Counted from the stretch's first letter, positions 33,375 to 42,961 are shown. The stretch is DNA of 64,000 bases from an uncultured Corynebacterium sp. (GCF_946221935.1 NZ_CAMIGN010000012.1:22823-86822), one strand, 5' to 3'. Notes: generated by a model not told the origin, from the sequence alone. Made by a program: numbers and translations.

Positions 33375-34819
33375 ATCGCTCCATCCGTGCGGTAGCCATC
33401 TTTAGCTTCATCCTGGTGATGGCCCTGATCGCAAACCTGACTTATATCCAGGCTTTCCAACAAAAGTCGCTGGCACAGAATCCGCTGAATTCGCGTCAAT
33501 TCCTTGAGGCTAAGTCAAAGGAGCGCGGCAGCATCATCGCCGGCGACCAGGTGCTGGCTAAGTCCGTGAAGAACTCCGAAGACTTTTATGATCGCGAATA
33601 CCCCTACATGTCCGCGAAGTACGGCTCCGTGATCGGCTACCTGTCGGATCAATACGGCGCTTCGGGCATTGAGTCCTCCCAAAACTCAATCCTGACCGGC
33701 GAGGACGACTCGCTATTCGCAACCCGCACGTGGGACATGCTGACAGGCAAGGAACTCGGCGGAGCGAATGTCGAACTGACACTGAACCCGAAGGTGCAGG
33801 AAGTCGCCTACGACCAGCTGGCTAACAAGGGCTATTCGGGTTCCGTGGTGGCACTTCGCCCATCGACGGGCGAGGTGTTGGCAATGGCCAGCACCCCGTC
33901 AACCGACCCGGCTAAGCTTGTCGGCCCGCCTGCTGAAGAAACGAAGGCTAACTTCGAAAACTACGCCAACGATGAGAACGCTCCCCTGTTGAACCGCTCC
34001 ACTCAGCAGATCCAGCCGCCGGGCTCGACCTTCAAGGTCATCACCACCGCTGCGGCTCTGGAGGAGGGCGACACTCCGGACACAACCGTCACCGCCGCTC
34101 CCCAGATCACGCTGCCCGATACGGCCACAACATTGGAGAACTACGGTGGCGCCGCATGTGGCGGAGGAGGCCAAACCACGCTCCGCGAAGCATTCAAGCG
34201 CTCGTGTAACACCGCCTTTGTGGATATTTCCACCCGCCACGGCGCGGACAAGTTCAAGGACATCGCCGGCAAGTTCGGTATCGGCGAAAAAGACGACTAC
34301 CTGGGTCTGCCCGTTGAACCCTCCCGGCTGGGCGACATCCCGGACGGCGCAGCACTGGGTCAGTCCTCCATCGGTCAGCGTGATGTGGCTCTGACTCCGC
34401 TGCAAAACGCGGTGATTGCCGCCGCCATCGCCAACGGCGGGGTGCGCATGAAGCCGTACCTCGTTAGCAAAATCACGGGCCGCGATTTGTCCACGCTGCG
34501 GACCACCAAGCCGCAGAAGGCTGGCCGTGCGATACCGGAAAAGACAGCAGATACCTTGAAGGAACTCATGGTGGATGCTGAAAACTGGGCCGGCGGGGAC
34601 GCCACCATCGCGTCGAAGACTGGTACGGCCGAACACGGCGAGGATTCCCGCAACTCGAACCCCCACGCTTGGTACATTGCTTTTTCCACTTCCGCCGATG
34701 TCGCCGTCGCCGTTCTAGTGGAAAATGGTGGTGACCGTGGCCGTGCCGCCACCGGCGGTTCACTTGCCGGCCCCATTGGGCGTGCCGTGATCCACGCAGC
34801 TGAAAAGGAGCAGCAGTAG
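33371..34819 (+). CDS. pbpA: Class B penicillin-binding protein PbpA
   Basis: 482 aa. One N-terminal membrane anchor (about 8-26) precedes a dimerisation region and a transpeptidase domain with the three active-site motifs: PPGSTFKVI (SxxK), RSCNTAF (SxN) and ASKTGTAEH (KTG). It cross-links peptidoglycan as partner of the upstream SEDS protein. The length matches mycobacterial PbpA. It is followed after two bases by the kinase gene, with AAGGAG just before that start. It should be a beta-lactam target. Confidence 0.93.
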   Translation: MNRSIRAVAIFSFILVMALIANLTYIQAFQQKSLAQNPLNSRQFLEAKSKERGSIIAGDQVLAKSVKNSEDFYDREYPYMSAKYGSVIGYLSDQYGASGIESSQNSILTGEDDSLFATRTWDMLTGKELGGANVELTLNPKVQEVAYDQLANKGYSGSVVALRPSTGEVLAMASTPSTDPAKLVGPPAEETKANFENYANDENAPLLNRSTQQIQPPGSTFKVITTAAALEEGDTPDTTVTAAPQITLPDTATTLENYGGAACGGGGQTTLREAFKRSCNTAFVDISTRHGADKFKDIAGKFGIGEKDDYLGLPVEPSRLGDIPDGAALGQSSIGQRDVALTPLQNAVIAAAIANGGVRMKPYLVSKITGRDLSTLRTTKPQKAGRAIPEKTADTLKELMVDAENWAGGDATIASKTGTAEHGEDSRNSNPHAWYIAFSTSADVAVAVLVENGGDRGRAATGGSLAGPIGRAVIHAAEKEQQ

Positions 34820-34821
34820 CC

Positions 34822-36480
34822 ATGAGCGATTCCCGTCAACCCGACCGCACCGAGATCGAGCGCACGCAACGACTACTGGGCGAACGCTACGAGTTGCAGT
34901 GGATCATTGGCCGCGGAGGCATGTCTACGGTGTGGCTGGCTCACGATACGGAAAAACTACGCGACGTCGCCGTTAAGATCCTCAAACCTGAGTACACGGA
35001 AAACGAAGAGTTTCGCGCGCGTTTCCGCAATGAGGCCTCTGCCGCTCAGCATCTCTCCAGCCCCAATGTCGTCAATACTTATGACTCCGGTGAGGTCGAG
35101 GCCCCAGACAACGGGACGGTGTTCTGCTACATCATCATGGAGTACATCCGTGGCGAGTCCCTTGCCGATGTGCTGTCACGCGAAGCCTCGCTGCCTCAGA
35201 ATCTGGCGCTTGACGTATTGACGCAAACCGCCGCGGGTCTTAAGGCAATCCATGATGCCGGCCTAGTGCACCGCGACATCAAGCCAGGCAATCTGCTGAT
35301 CACCTCCGACGGTTTCGTCAAGATCACTGACTTTGGCATCGCCAAGGCAGCTGCCGCCGTACCGCTCACGCGCACGGGCATGGTGGTCGGTACAGCCCAG
35401 TACGTTTCCCCCGAGCAGGCCCAGGGCGATCAGGTCGGCCCTGCCAGTGACGTATATTCCCTCGGTGTTGTGGGATTCGAAATGCTGGCGGGCTACCGCC
35501 CGTTCTCTGGCGATTCCACAGTGTCAGTGGCGATCAAGCATATTTCGGAGACTCCCCCGGAACTGCCGGATACGATCGACCCCAACCTCCGAGAACTCAT
35601 CAGGGTATGCCTGCGCAAGAATCCACGCACGCGCTACGCAGACGGTGCAGAGCTAGCCGCCGCGACTGTGCTGGTTTCAGAAGGTAAGCAACCCCCGTCT
35701 CCTCATAACGTGCCGAACGTCAGCGCCGATCCGCATCCGCTCACCGAGCAATTGGGAGATGTGGCCACCGGCCCGGGCACCCGAGTGCCGTCGGTACCGA
35801 ACTCCAACTACCCGAGTTCCTCGTACCAACCGGCCTACCAGGGTGAACCCGGACCGGCCGTGGGCACCGGCAATGCCGCGATGGCACGTGGAGCGAAGGA
35901 TTCGCAGGGGGCGTCACGAAAAAAGAACCACATTATCGTGGTTATTCTGGCGCTCGTCAGCATCGTTGCGCTGGCGCTGGCAACATTCCTCCTCACTCGT
36001 GGCAATAACGATGCCGCACCGAACCCCGAGACTATGACCGTGACCAACGAGGTGACGACCGAGCCGACTGGTGAGGAACAGCCGACGAGCCAGGGCGGTG
36101 GAAGCGTACCCGCCGAAACGGATAGCCCAGCTCCGACGGACACGACCAATGATCGCGATGACCGGACGACCGAGTCCACGCGAGAGGAGACCGAAAGCTC
36201 CAGAGAGAGTAGCCCGTTGTTCCCGTCGCTCCCGCACTTCCCTAACGGTGGCGGGCGTGGCAACAATAACGGCAACGGAAATGGCAATGGCAACGGTAAC
36301 GGCAACAACGGCGGAGATGCTGGCGGGGCGGCCGAGCCTACCGCCGCACCAAACCCGCAAAACTCTCCCAACCGCCCAAATAGCCCAAACACGAACGACA
36401 ACGCGACCTCAGCAGATAACAACCTGCCGAGCGAGTTCCGTAGCATGACAAACAATGCCGAGAACCAGCCAGTCTTGTAG
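34822..36480 (+). CDS. pknA: Membrane Ser/Thr protein kinase PknA
   Basis: 552 aa. The kinase domain (about 20-285) has IGRGGMSTVW (Gly loop), VAVKIL (Lys), HRDIKPGN (catalytic loop), DFGIAKA and GTAQYVSPEQ (activation loop with TRTGMVVGT). A basic juxtamembrane stretch and one membrane helix (about 374-394) follow. The extracytoplasmic tail is disordered: Thr/Glu-rich, then an Asn-Gly run (GNGNGNGNGNG) and an Asn/Pro-rich end, with no PASTA repeats. It regulates growth and division by phosphorylating targets together with PknB. A GGCGTCACGAAAAAAGAAC repeat encodes ASRKKN just before the helix. Confidence 0.93.
   Translation: MSDSRQPDRTEIERTQRLLGERYELQWIIGRGGMSTVWLAHDTEKLRDVAVKILKPEYTENEEFRARFRNEASAAQHLSSPNVVNTYDSGEVEAPDNGTVFCYIIMEYIRGESLADVLSREASLPQNLALDVLTQTAAGLKAIHDAGLVHRDIKPGNLLITSDGFVKITDFGIAKAAAAVPLTRTGMVVGTAQYVSPEQAQGDQVGPASDVYSLGVVGFEMLAGYRPFSGDSTVSVAIKHISETPPELPDTIDPNLRELIRVCLRKNPRTRYADGAELAAATVLVSEGKQPPSPHNVPNVSADPHPLTEQLGDVATGPGTRVPSVPNSNYPSSSYQPAYQGEPGPAVGTGNAAMARGAKDSQGASRKKNHIIVVILALVSIVALALATFLLTRGNNDAAPNPETMTVTNEVTTEPTGEEQPTSQGGGSVPAETDSPAPTDTTNDRDDRTTESTREETESSRESSPLFPSLPHFPNGGGRGNNNGNGNGNGNGNGNNGGDAGGAAEPTAAPNPQNSPNRPNSPNTNDNATSADNNLPSEFRSMTNNAENQPVL
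35910..35927 (+). repeat. GGCGTCA motif plus A/G tract in pknA
   Basis: GGGGCGTCACGAAAAAAGAAC, read as GASRKKN in the basic juxtamembrane region. Confidence 0.5.
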
Positions 36481-36738
36481 AAAATGGGCTCTGGAAAAGA
36501 ACTGGATTAAGTCCACACCGACAGCGCCCATGAGCAAGCAACTATGTCCGCACAACAAATTCGACTATTATTCGTCAATCAAAGTGACAAAAAACGTATT
36601 CTGGGTTCAGTTGGCAACTCCACAAAGTATCCGGGCTAGCACTCCGGCTAGCGTCCCAACGAGCTAGGCCCAACAAGAGCGTAGCGAGAGTTAAGTCGCA
36701 CACGACCCATACGACGAGGCAGACAAAGGAGCAACGGC

Positions 36739-38937
36739 GTGGACCGAAACGGCACAACCTTGGGTGGCCGATACCGCCTAGGTGCCACCATCGGCACGGG
36801 TGGCATGTCTGACGTCTACGCCGCTACCGACGAACTCCTGGGCCGTGATGTTGCGGTGAAGATGATGCGCCCCGACTTGGCGCGCGACACAACCTTCCTG
36901 GAGCGCTTCCGCCGCGAAGCACAGAACGCCGCAAAGTTGAACCACCCCGCCATCGTCGCGGTGTACGACACGGGTCAGACTCCCGACGAGGACGGCGCAG
37001 TGCCGTATATCGTCATGGAGCGCGTCCACGGCGAGACACTACGCGACATCATTCAAGACTCAGGCAAGATGAGTCTCACCGAAGCCGCATCTGTGATGTC
37101 GCAGGTGTGCTCCGCGCTGTACTTTTCCCACGAAGCGGGCATTATTCACCGTGACATTAAACCCGCCAATGTGATGATCACGAATACCGGCGCAGTGAAG
37201 GTCATGGACTTTGGCATTGCACGTGCGCTGAGCGACAGTTCCTCGGCGATGACGCAGACCGCTGCCGTCATTGGCACTGCCCAGTATCTTTCCCCCGAGC
37301 AGGCGCGCGGCCAGTCCGCCGACGCGCGCTCCGACATCTACGCCGCGGGTTGTGTCTTCTACGAGCTGGCCACCGGCAAAGCACCGTTCCACGGTGAGTC
37401 TCCGCTTTCCGTTGCCTTCCAGCACGTACAGGAGAACCCGGAACCACCGTCCAAGGTTCCTGGTATGCACCTTTCCAAGCGTGAGGCGTTGAGCTTGGAC
37501 TCCATCGCCCTTACCGCTATGACGAAGTCTCCTGCGGATCGCTACGACGATGCGCAGGAGATGTCGACGGATCTCAAGCGCCTTTCTGAGGATCAATTGC
37601 CGCTCGTCGCTCAGGCTTATGCCAATGACGCCGACTCGGCCGGCACGGGATTCCACCATGCAGTCTCCCGCGGTGGGGGTGCTGCGGGACTGGCCGCCGG
37701 TGCCGCCGCGGGAGCTGCCGGCGCCCACGCGGCGCGTGGCAATGGATCCGGTGGCAACTGGGACGAAGATCCCCAGACCACTGTGCTGCCTGCCAATGGC
37801 GGAGCGGTAGCTGCTGGGCATTACGAGCAGTCTGCCCACAGCGATGACTACAGCAGCGACTATAGCGACGGGTACGACAGCGAGTACCAGGACGACTACG
37901 ACGATGGCTATGCCGGTGGCTATAACGACGATTACGACGGCGATTATGACGACCAGTACGACGGTGAATACTACGAGGAAAAGCCCAAGCGCCGCTGGTG
38001 GGCGCCCATTGCTTGGGTTGCGGGTATCGCTGCTCTGATTGCCGGTGGTTACTTCGCCTACCAATCGATCTCCGCTGACGACGGAAACGATAAGCCCGTC
38101 GAGGTCGAGCAGGTGAAGATTCCTAACGTTGCTAACAAGGATCGCGCCGAAGCGCAGAAGCTGCTAGAGGACGCAGGCTTCCAGGTGACTGTCGAGGAAA
38201 CGACGCACGACAAGATCGCCCGTGGCAAAGCTATCAGCACCGACCCGGCGGCGGGAAAGTCGATCGAACGGGGCACCGAGATTAAACTGCTGGTTTCCAG
38301 CGGCCGTGAGATTACCGATGTGCCGGATCTGACGGGTAAGACCACCGAGGAAGCGCAGAAGCTCCTGAAGCAGGCGAAGCTGGCGCTGAACACGGAGGTC
38401 AAGGAAGAGGCGAGCGAGGATGTGCCAAAGGGCAAGATCATCACGCAGACTCCGCCGCAAGGTTCGCAGGTATCCGTTGGCACCAAGGTAACGATTACCG
38501 TCTCGACTGGCCCGGAGGATATTCGAGTGCCGGTAGTAACCGGCCAGCAGGTAGAGGATGCACAGGAGAACCTGGAATCCTCCGGATTCAAGGTGATCGT
38601 CGAACAGGTGGATTCGGTCGAGCCGAAGGGTCAGGTGCTCTCCGCGACGAACGAGGGAGAGAAGCTGCCCAAGGGCAGCGAGATCACACTAGAGGTATCC
38701 CTGGGCAACCAGTTCGAGATGCCTTCCCTGCAAGGTAAAAAGTACGGCGATGTATTCCGCGCACTGCAGGCCGCCGGTTGGCGCGGCACCCCGGAGCAGC
38801 TGCACCGAGAGAATAAGAACACTCCGGATCTGGCGCGTGTTGATGAGGTCGCGCAGCAATCAATCCACAGTGGTGAGGTCATCAAGCGTGACGCAGACAT
38901 CACCGTCACGGTGTATGTCTTTAACCTTCTGCCCTAG
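36739..38937 (+). CDS. pknB: Membrane Ser/Thr protein kinase PknB with four PASTA domains
   Basis: 732 aa starting at GTG with AAAGGAG upstream. Kinase domain (about 10-280): IGTGGMSDVYAA, VAVKMM, HRDIKPANVM, DFGIARA, GTAQYLSPEQAR. A Gly/Ala-rich and then a very acidic Tyr/Asp-rich cytoplasmic linker (about 367-413) precedes the membrane helix (about 420-440). Four PASTA repeats (about 455-732) bind muropeptides or lipid II outside the membrane. PknB couples wall-precursor sensing to growth control. Unusually it is separated from pknA by 258 bases, so it may have its own promoter. Confidence 0.94.
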   Translation: MDRNGTTLGGRYRLGATIGTGGMSDVYAATDELLGRDVAVKMMRPDLARDTTFLERFRREAQNAAKLNHPAIVAVYDTGQTPDEDGAVPYIVMERVHGETLRDIIQDSGKMSLTEAASVMSQVCSALYFSHEAGIIHRDIKPANVMITNTGAVKVMDFGIARALSDSSSAMTQTAAVIGTAQYLSPEQARGQSADARSDIYAAGCVFYELATGKAPFHGESPLSVAFQHVQENPEPPSKVPGMHLSKREALSLDSIALTAMTKSPADRYDDAQEMSTDLKRLSEDQLPLVAQAYANDADSAGTGFHHAVSRGGGAAGLAAGAAAGAAGAHAARGNGSGGNWDEDPQTTVLPANGGAVAAGHYEQSAHSDDYSSDYSDGYDSEYQDDYDDGYAGGYNDDYDGDYDDQYDGEYYEEKPKRRWWAPIAWVAGIAALIAGGYFAYQSISADDGNDKPVEVEQVKIPNVANKDRAEAQKLLEDAGFQVTVEETTHDKIARGKAISTDPAAGKSIERGTEIKLLVSSGREITDVPDLTGKTTEEAQKLLKQAKLALNTEVKEEASEDVPKGKIITQTPPQGSQVSVGTKVTITVSTGPEDIRVPVVTGQQVEDAQENLESSGFKVIVEQVDSVEPKGQVLSATNEGEKLPKGSEITLEVSLGNQFEMPSLQGKKYGDVFRALQAAGWRGTPEQLHRENKNTPDLARVDEVAQQSIHSGEVIKRDADITVTVYVFNLLP

Positions 38938-38939
38938 CG

Positions 38940-39674
38940 CTACAGCATTGACGCTTCGGCGCTGATAGCGCCAGTTACTTCTAGCTGCTCCTGAACCAGT
39001 CGGTTAACTAGGTCGGCCGGTATCACATCGGCTTCCGCACCCGGCCCACGTCGCCCTGCCTCGTTCAACCAATTGGCGAGCATCAGGTGGCCGTATTGCG
39101 TCATCACGGACTCGGGGTGGAACTGCACAGAATGGATTGGCAGCTTCCGGTGTCGCATCGCCATGATCATCCCGGAATCGGAAGTGGCCGTGACCTGTAG
39201 TTCTTCCGGTACCGTCGCGGGATCGACTGTCAGGGAGTGGTAACGAGTCACGCGGAACGGGCTCGGCACCCCGGCCAGTACACCGGTGCCGTCGTGGGTG
39301 ACCGGGGAGGTCTTGCCATGGAAGAGCTCATCTGCACGCACCACTTCTGCGCCGAAGTGCATACCGATCGCCTGGTGTCCAAGGCAGACGCCAAGCAGCG
39401 GAATCTGCTTTTCAACGGCGATCTTCAGCACATCCAACATGCGCCCCGCGGTGCTCGGCTCGCCTGGGCCAGGAGAGAGCAGGATCGCATCAAACTCCTG
39501 CAACATCGCAGCCAGGCCATCGGCATTGGTCTCGTTATCGGCTCCTGCGTCCGCAAGTTCGGGGGCGTCATTGCGCAGAACTACACAGTCGTTTCCGCTA
39601 AACCCCAGCTGTCCGATGTATTGCACGAGGTTGTATACGAAACTGTCGTAGTTATCGATCACGAGAATGCGCAT
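38940..39674 (-). CDS. pabA: Glutamine amidotransferase subunit of aminodeoxychorismate/anthranilate synthase
   Basis: 244 aa from the ATG at 39674. Class I GATase: ILVIDNYDSFVYNLVQYIGQLG, LLSPGPGEPSTAG, the nucleophile LLGVCLGHQAIG (Cys) and PIHSVQFHPESVMTQ (His/Glu). It feeds ammonia to a chorismate-using partner. The mycobacterial gene at this position is called trpG. I prefer pabA because a PabB-type partner gene lies 3.3 kb away and no other trp gene is seen, but it may serve both pathways. It carries a 30-residue C-terminal extension. Confidence 0.85.
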   Translation of the reverse strand: MRILVIDNYDSFVYNLVQYIGQLGFSGNDCVVLRNDAPELADAGADNETNADGLAAMLQEFDAILLSPGPGEPSTAGRMLDVLKIAVEKQIPLLGVCLGHQAIGMHFGAEVVRADELFHGKTSPVTHDGTGVLAGVPSPFRVTRYHSLTVDPATVPEELQVTATSDSGMIMAMRHRKLPIHSVQFHPESVMTQYGHLMLANWLNEAGRRGPGAEADVIPADLVNRLVQEQLEVTGAISAEASML

Positions 39675-39813
39675 AACAAAGAGTCTAGCGTGCAGCGTGC
39701 ATAGCATTGCCGGGGTGTGCTGCTAATATCGTTGGGTACATATTTTGCCCATGGGCGCTCGGTACCTCGCCTACCGTCCGCTTCGCAGTCAATCCCTTTG
39801 AGGTTTTTGAACA

Positions 39814-40086
39814 ATGCCAAAGTCCAAGGTTAATTCCGCGGAGGAGAACTACTCCAGTTCCTCCTCCGCGGATCGTCGCACGCCCGTGAAGCTGAACTCC
39901 AGCGGTACTCCGCGTTGGTACATTGTGCTGATGCTCGGGCTGATGATTCTGGGTCTGGCCTGGCTGGTTGTTAATTACATTGCTGGCCCGCAGATCCCGT
40001 TCATGGCTGAGCTCAACGCATGGAACTACCTGATCGGCTTCGCCCTGTTGATCGTCGGTCTGTTGATGACCATGGGATGGAAGTAG
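39814..40086 (+). CDS. crgA: Cell division protein CrgA
   Basis: 90 aa. A polar N-terminus is followed by two membrane helices (about 35-53, WYIVLMLGLMILGLAWLVVN, and 67-86) with GTPRWY and WNYLIGFALLIVGLLMTMGWK, as in actinobacterial CrgA. It helps recruit and stabilise septal proteins (FtsZ ring/PBP complex) in mycobacteria. The location next to pknB and pabA/trpG is the conserved one. The start is about 150 bases from the divergent pabA. Confidence 0.9.
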   Translation: MPKSKVNSAEENYSSSSSADRRTPVKLNSSGTPRWYIVLMLGLMILGLAWLVVNYIAGPQIPFMAELNAWNYLIGFALLIVGLLMTMGWK

Positions 40087-40092
40087 CTAGCT

Positions 40093-40818
40093 CTAGTAGT
40101 GCCACCCCAGGCCGGTCCATATCGTAAAGGCCAAAATGACCGTCGCGGCTGTTGCTGCGATGGTCTTTCTTTTTGTGGACGCCCTTTCGCCCCCGTTGCT
40201 ATCCGCTCCAGTGGCACTGGTAGCAAGTGCAATGATGGTGCCTCCAGCGAGCCCACCGATATGCCCCCACACTGAAACATTGGTGAGCACAAAGGAGTAT
40301 CCGAGGTTCACCAGGAGTAAGGTGATGGGGCCGCGGAGGTCGCGTTGTTCAACCCGGGATAATGCAATAAGCATGGCAAAAAGCCCATAACCTACGGTAG
40401 AGGCTCCGCCGACAGGAACTTCCGGCTGGAAGTACATGCAGGCCAAGGCTCCACCGACAGCGCTGGCGACAATGAGGCTAAGCATGACAACCGCCCCATA
40501 GGACCGTTCGACCTCACGGCCGATCAGGAAGATGAGCAGCATGTTGAAACCCAGGTGTACTGGACTCAAGTGCACTAGCGCGGCCGTGAGGATTCGCCAC
40601 CATTCACCGTAGAGGGTGACATTGGCGGCGTTGAAGATCATCTTCAGTCCGATATTCTCGGCTCCGGAACCTAGTGTCGAGCGTCCTTCGAGGGGGCTGA
40701 CAATGTTGCCGGATTGAAAAACCGTCACCACGAAAACAAGGCAGCAGGCTGCGATGAAGACGTTGGTGACGGAATACCGCCCATAGAGTTGGCGGAAAGT
40801 GACTTCTTGGACGGGCAA
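40093..40818 (-). CDS. Rhomboid family intramembrane serine protease
   Basis: 241 aa starting at TTG, supported by AGGAG ten bases upstream. About six helices. The catalytic Ser is in GGASTVGYG (GxSx) and the His in WGHIGGLAGG; HLSPVHLGFNMLLIFLIG supplies the conserved His/Asn helix. Rhomboids cleave membrane proteins within the bilayer; the substrate is unknown. It lies between crgA and ppiA as in mycobacteria (Rv0110-like family rather than identity). Seven bases separate it from ppiA upstream on the same strand, so they are probably co-transcribed. Confidence 0.88.
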   Translation of the reverse strand: MPVQEVTFRQLYGRYSVTNVFIAACCLVFVVTVFQSGNIVSPLEGRSTLGSGAENIGLKMIFNAANVTLYGEWWRILTAALVHLSPVHLGFNMLLIFLIGREVERSYGAVVMLSLIVASAVGGALACMYFQPEVPVGGASTVGYGLFAMLIALSRVEQRDLRGPITLLLVNLGYSFVLTNVSVWGHIGGLAGGTIIALATSATGADSNGGERASTKRKTIAATAATVILAFTIWTGLGWHY

Positions 40819-40825
40819 GAAGTTT

Positions 40826-41350
40826 TTACTCCTGGATCTCTACCAACTCAATGACGACATCGTCGTTCGGGCGATCCATACGATCGGTGGCCACGCGGGA
40901 GATCTTGGCCACGACCTTCTGGGACTCCTTGTCTGTAACCTCACCGAAGATGGTGTGACGGTTGTTCAGGTGCGGGGTGGCCGTCACCGTGATGAAGAAC
41001 TGGGAGCCGTTGGTGCCAGGGCCAGCGTTAGCCATAGCCAGCAGGAACGGGCGGTCGAACTGCAGCTCCGGGTGGAACTCGTCGCCGAATTGGTAGCCAG
41101 GGCCGCCACGACCGGTGCCCTTCGGGTCGCCACCCTGGATCATGAAGCCGTCGATGATGCGGTGGAAAATCGCACCGTCGTAGAACGGACCTTCATTGGT
41201 ACCGGAAGCGTTCGCCTCGGAATACTCCTTCGTGCCCCGAGCCAGGCCGATGAAGTTAGCCACGGTCTCCGGAGCGTGGTTTCCGAACAGTTCGATGGCG
41301 ATATCGCCGTGGTTGGTGTGCAGAATTGCGGTTGCAGTCTTGTTACTCAC
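40826..41350 (-). CDS. ppiA: Cyclophilin-type peptidyl-prolyl cis-trans isomerase
   Basis: 174 aa from a GTG. Cyclophilin core: FYDGAIFHRIIDGFMIQGGDPKGTGRGGPGYQFGDEF, FLLAMANAGPGTNGSQFFITVTATPHLNNRHTIFGEV, including the catalytic Arg (FHRII) and the QFFIT strand. No signal peptide, so cytosolic folding catalyst. A position close to crgA and gyrA is conserved among actinobacteria. The short palindrome CTCAC-A-GTGAG overlaps its start codon. Confidence 0.93.
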   Translation of the reverse strand: MSNKTATAILHTNHGDIAIELFGNHAPETVANFIGLARGTKEYSEANASGTNEGPFYDGAIFHRIIDGFMIQGGDPKGTGRGGPGYQFGDEFHPELQFDRPFLLAMANAGPGTNGSQFFITVTATPHLNNRHTIFGEVTDKESQKVVAKISRVATDRMDRPNDDVVIELVEIQE

Positions 41351-41512
41351 AGTGAGCCATTGTACGGGAAATTCACGATTGCCTACATCCGCCCTGGCCT
41401 ATACGCACAATAAGGCGTAATGCCCATCCTTTGTGGGGAATTTTCTTTAGGATGGGTAAAAGTACGAACAAAATTAGTCATTCAAATAGATCTTCAAGGA
41501 GCATCCCGCACG

Positions 41513-42961
41513 ATGAACCCCACCACGCTAAGGCTGGCGCTACGTGGCGCCAAGCAGGGTCGCACCATGTTGAAAAATCGCCAGGAGTTTAAGCGTCGCC
41601 AGGAGTTTGACGCTCTGCAGCAGCTTCGCGACAACCTCGCCGCTGAGGAGCGGGAAGGCATTATCGCTGGCTCTCCTGCCCACGTAAAGGCTGTGGCGGA
41701 GCTTATGCGCAACGAAGAGGGCGCAGCGGCAGCTTTGGAGAAGGCTCGCGCGGCGGCCGCAGCTCGCAGGCACCACCAGGTACATGTCTCTGATGAGCAC
41801 ACCGCTGCGGATGTTGATGACATGGCTTCTACCGGTTTCCAGAACAACACCGCTGAGTCCACCGACAAGGCTGCCAACAAGGCAGCGAAAACTGCAGATA
41901 AAGCAGCTAAGAAGGCAGAGAAGGCTCGCGCCAAGGCAGCGAAGTCAGTGGCGTCACTAAAGAAGAAGGGCGAGAACGTGAACAACATTGACCTGGCCGA
42001 CAAGCTCGGCGTAGATGCAGAGAAGCTGCGCAAGAAGATTGATAAGCGCACCCAGAAGCTGCGTGATCGCTTCGACGTGGCGCAGGTAAAGGCCGAGAAG
42101 AAGGCGAAGAAGCAGGCTGACAAGCGCGAGCAGAAGATCGCTCAGCTCACCGCAGCGCTGAAGGACAATGCTCAGGATCTCCAGGCTCGTAGCCAGGAGG
42201 TCACCAGTAACCTGCGCGACAACGTGGAAGCCCGCACCGAGGATCTGACGAAGAGCGCCAAGAAGAACCAGAAGAAGCTGACGAAGAAGCTCGAGGCAAC
42301 CAAGAAGCAGGCTGCCAAGCGCGCGAAGAAGCAGGCAAAGGGCGCGAACAAGGATGCGCGCAAGCGTGCTGCGAAGCTGGATAAGAAGGTATCTCGCGCC
42401 ACCAGCAAGGCTCAGAACAAGGCGCTGGCCAAGGCTGAGAAGAAGGGCCTGAAGAAGCAGGAAAAGAAGGGCGGCGTGTTCGGTAAGTTCCTGCTGCTCG
42501 CCGTGCTCATTGCTGCTGGGGCGGCAGTGGTGAACTTCCTGCGCAAGAGCGAGAATGCTCCGCAGAACTCCCCGAAGGTTCAGGATTTCGCTGACAAGGC
42601 CACTGGTGCTGCCGAGAAGGCCAAGGCGAAGGCTGCCGATGTGAAGAACGATGTAAAGGACAAGGTTCAGGACAAGGTCGAAGAAAAGGCCCAAGACAAG
42701 GCCGAGGATAAGGCTGAGAACCAGAAGACCTCCAGCGCTCCGGCTGCACCGGCTGCTCCGGCAGCACCAGCTCCAGCCGCTCCGGCTGCAGGCGCTCCCG
42801 AACCGGGCGTTGCTGTTCCGGGTGCTCCGGCTGCTCCGCAGGCAGGTAGCGGCCAGGGTGCCGCCGAAACCACCGACGCTGAGGACGTCGCCGAGGCCGA
42901 CTTCCCACTGGCCGAGGGCCCGGGTGAAGATCCGGACGAGGGCGGCAAGCACCGCCTCTAA
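41513..42961 (+). CDS. Lys/Ala-rich coiled-coil protein with central membrane helix
   Basis: 482 aa from the ATG at 41513 (AAGGAG twelve bases upstream); an extension to 41420 is disfavoured. Residues 1-320 are highly charged, with H1-like AKKAEKARAKAAK runs and heptad-rich segments (KKAKKQADKREQKIAQL...). One helix (about 324-342, FGKFLLLAVLIAAGAAVVNFL) is followed by a second Lys/Ala/Asp segment and then an Ala/Pro-rich tail (APAAPAAPAAPAP) with an acidic end. I know no catalytic domain of this type. It could be a DNA- or envelope-associated structural protein. A GGCGTCA repeat is embedded at 41950. Confidence 0.75.
   Translation: MNPTTLRLALRGAKQGRTMLKNRQEFKRRQEFDALQQLRDNLAAEEREGIIAGSPAHVKAVAELMRNEEGAAAALEKARAAAAARRHHQVHVSDEHTAADVDDMASTGFQNNTAESTDKAANKAAKTADKAAKKAEKARAKAAKSVASLKKKGENVNNIDLADKLGVDAEKLRKKIDKRTQKLRDRFDVAQVKAEKKAKKQADKREQKIAQLTAALKDNAQDLQARSQEVTSNLRDNVEARTEDLTKSAKKNQKKLTKKLEATKKQAAKRAKKQAKGANKDARKRAAKLDKKVSRATSKAQNKALAKAEKKGLKKQEKKGGVFGKFLLLAVLIAAGAAVVNFLRKSENAPQNSPKVQDFADKATGAAEKAKAKAADVKNDVKDKVQDKVEEKAQDKAEDKAENQKTSSAPAAPAAPAAPAPAAPAAGAPEPGVAVPGAPAAPQAGSGQGAAETTDAEDVAEADFPLAEGPGEDPDEGGKHRL
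41950..41968 (+). repeat. GGCGTCA motif plus A/G tract in coiled-coil gene
   Basis: GTGGCGTCACTAAAGAAGAAGG, read as VASLKKK. Confidence 0.5.

Noticed and set aside
37060..38064. 334-codon minus-strand open frame opposite pknB
   Set aside because: Shadow frame; the Val/Ile-rich stretch is simply the complement of the Asp/Tyr-rich pknB linker.
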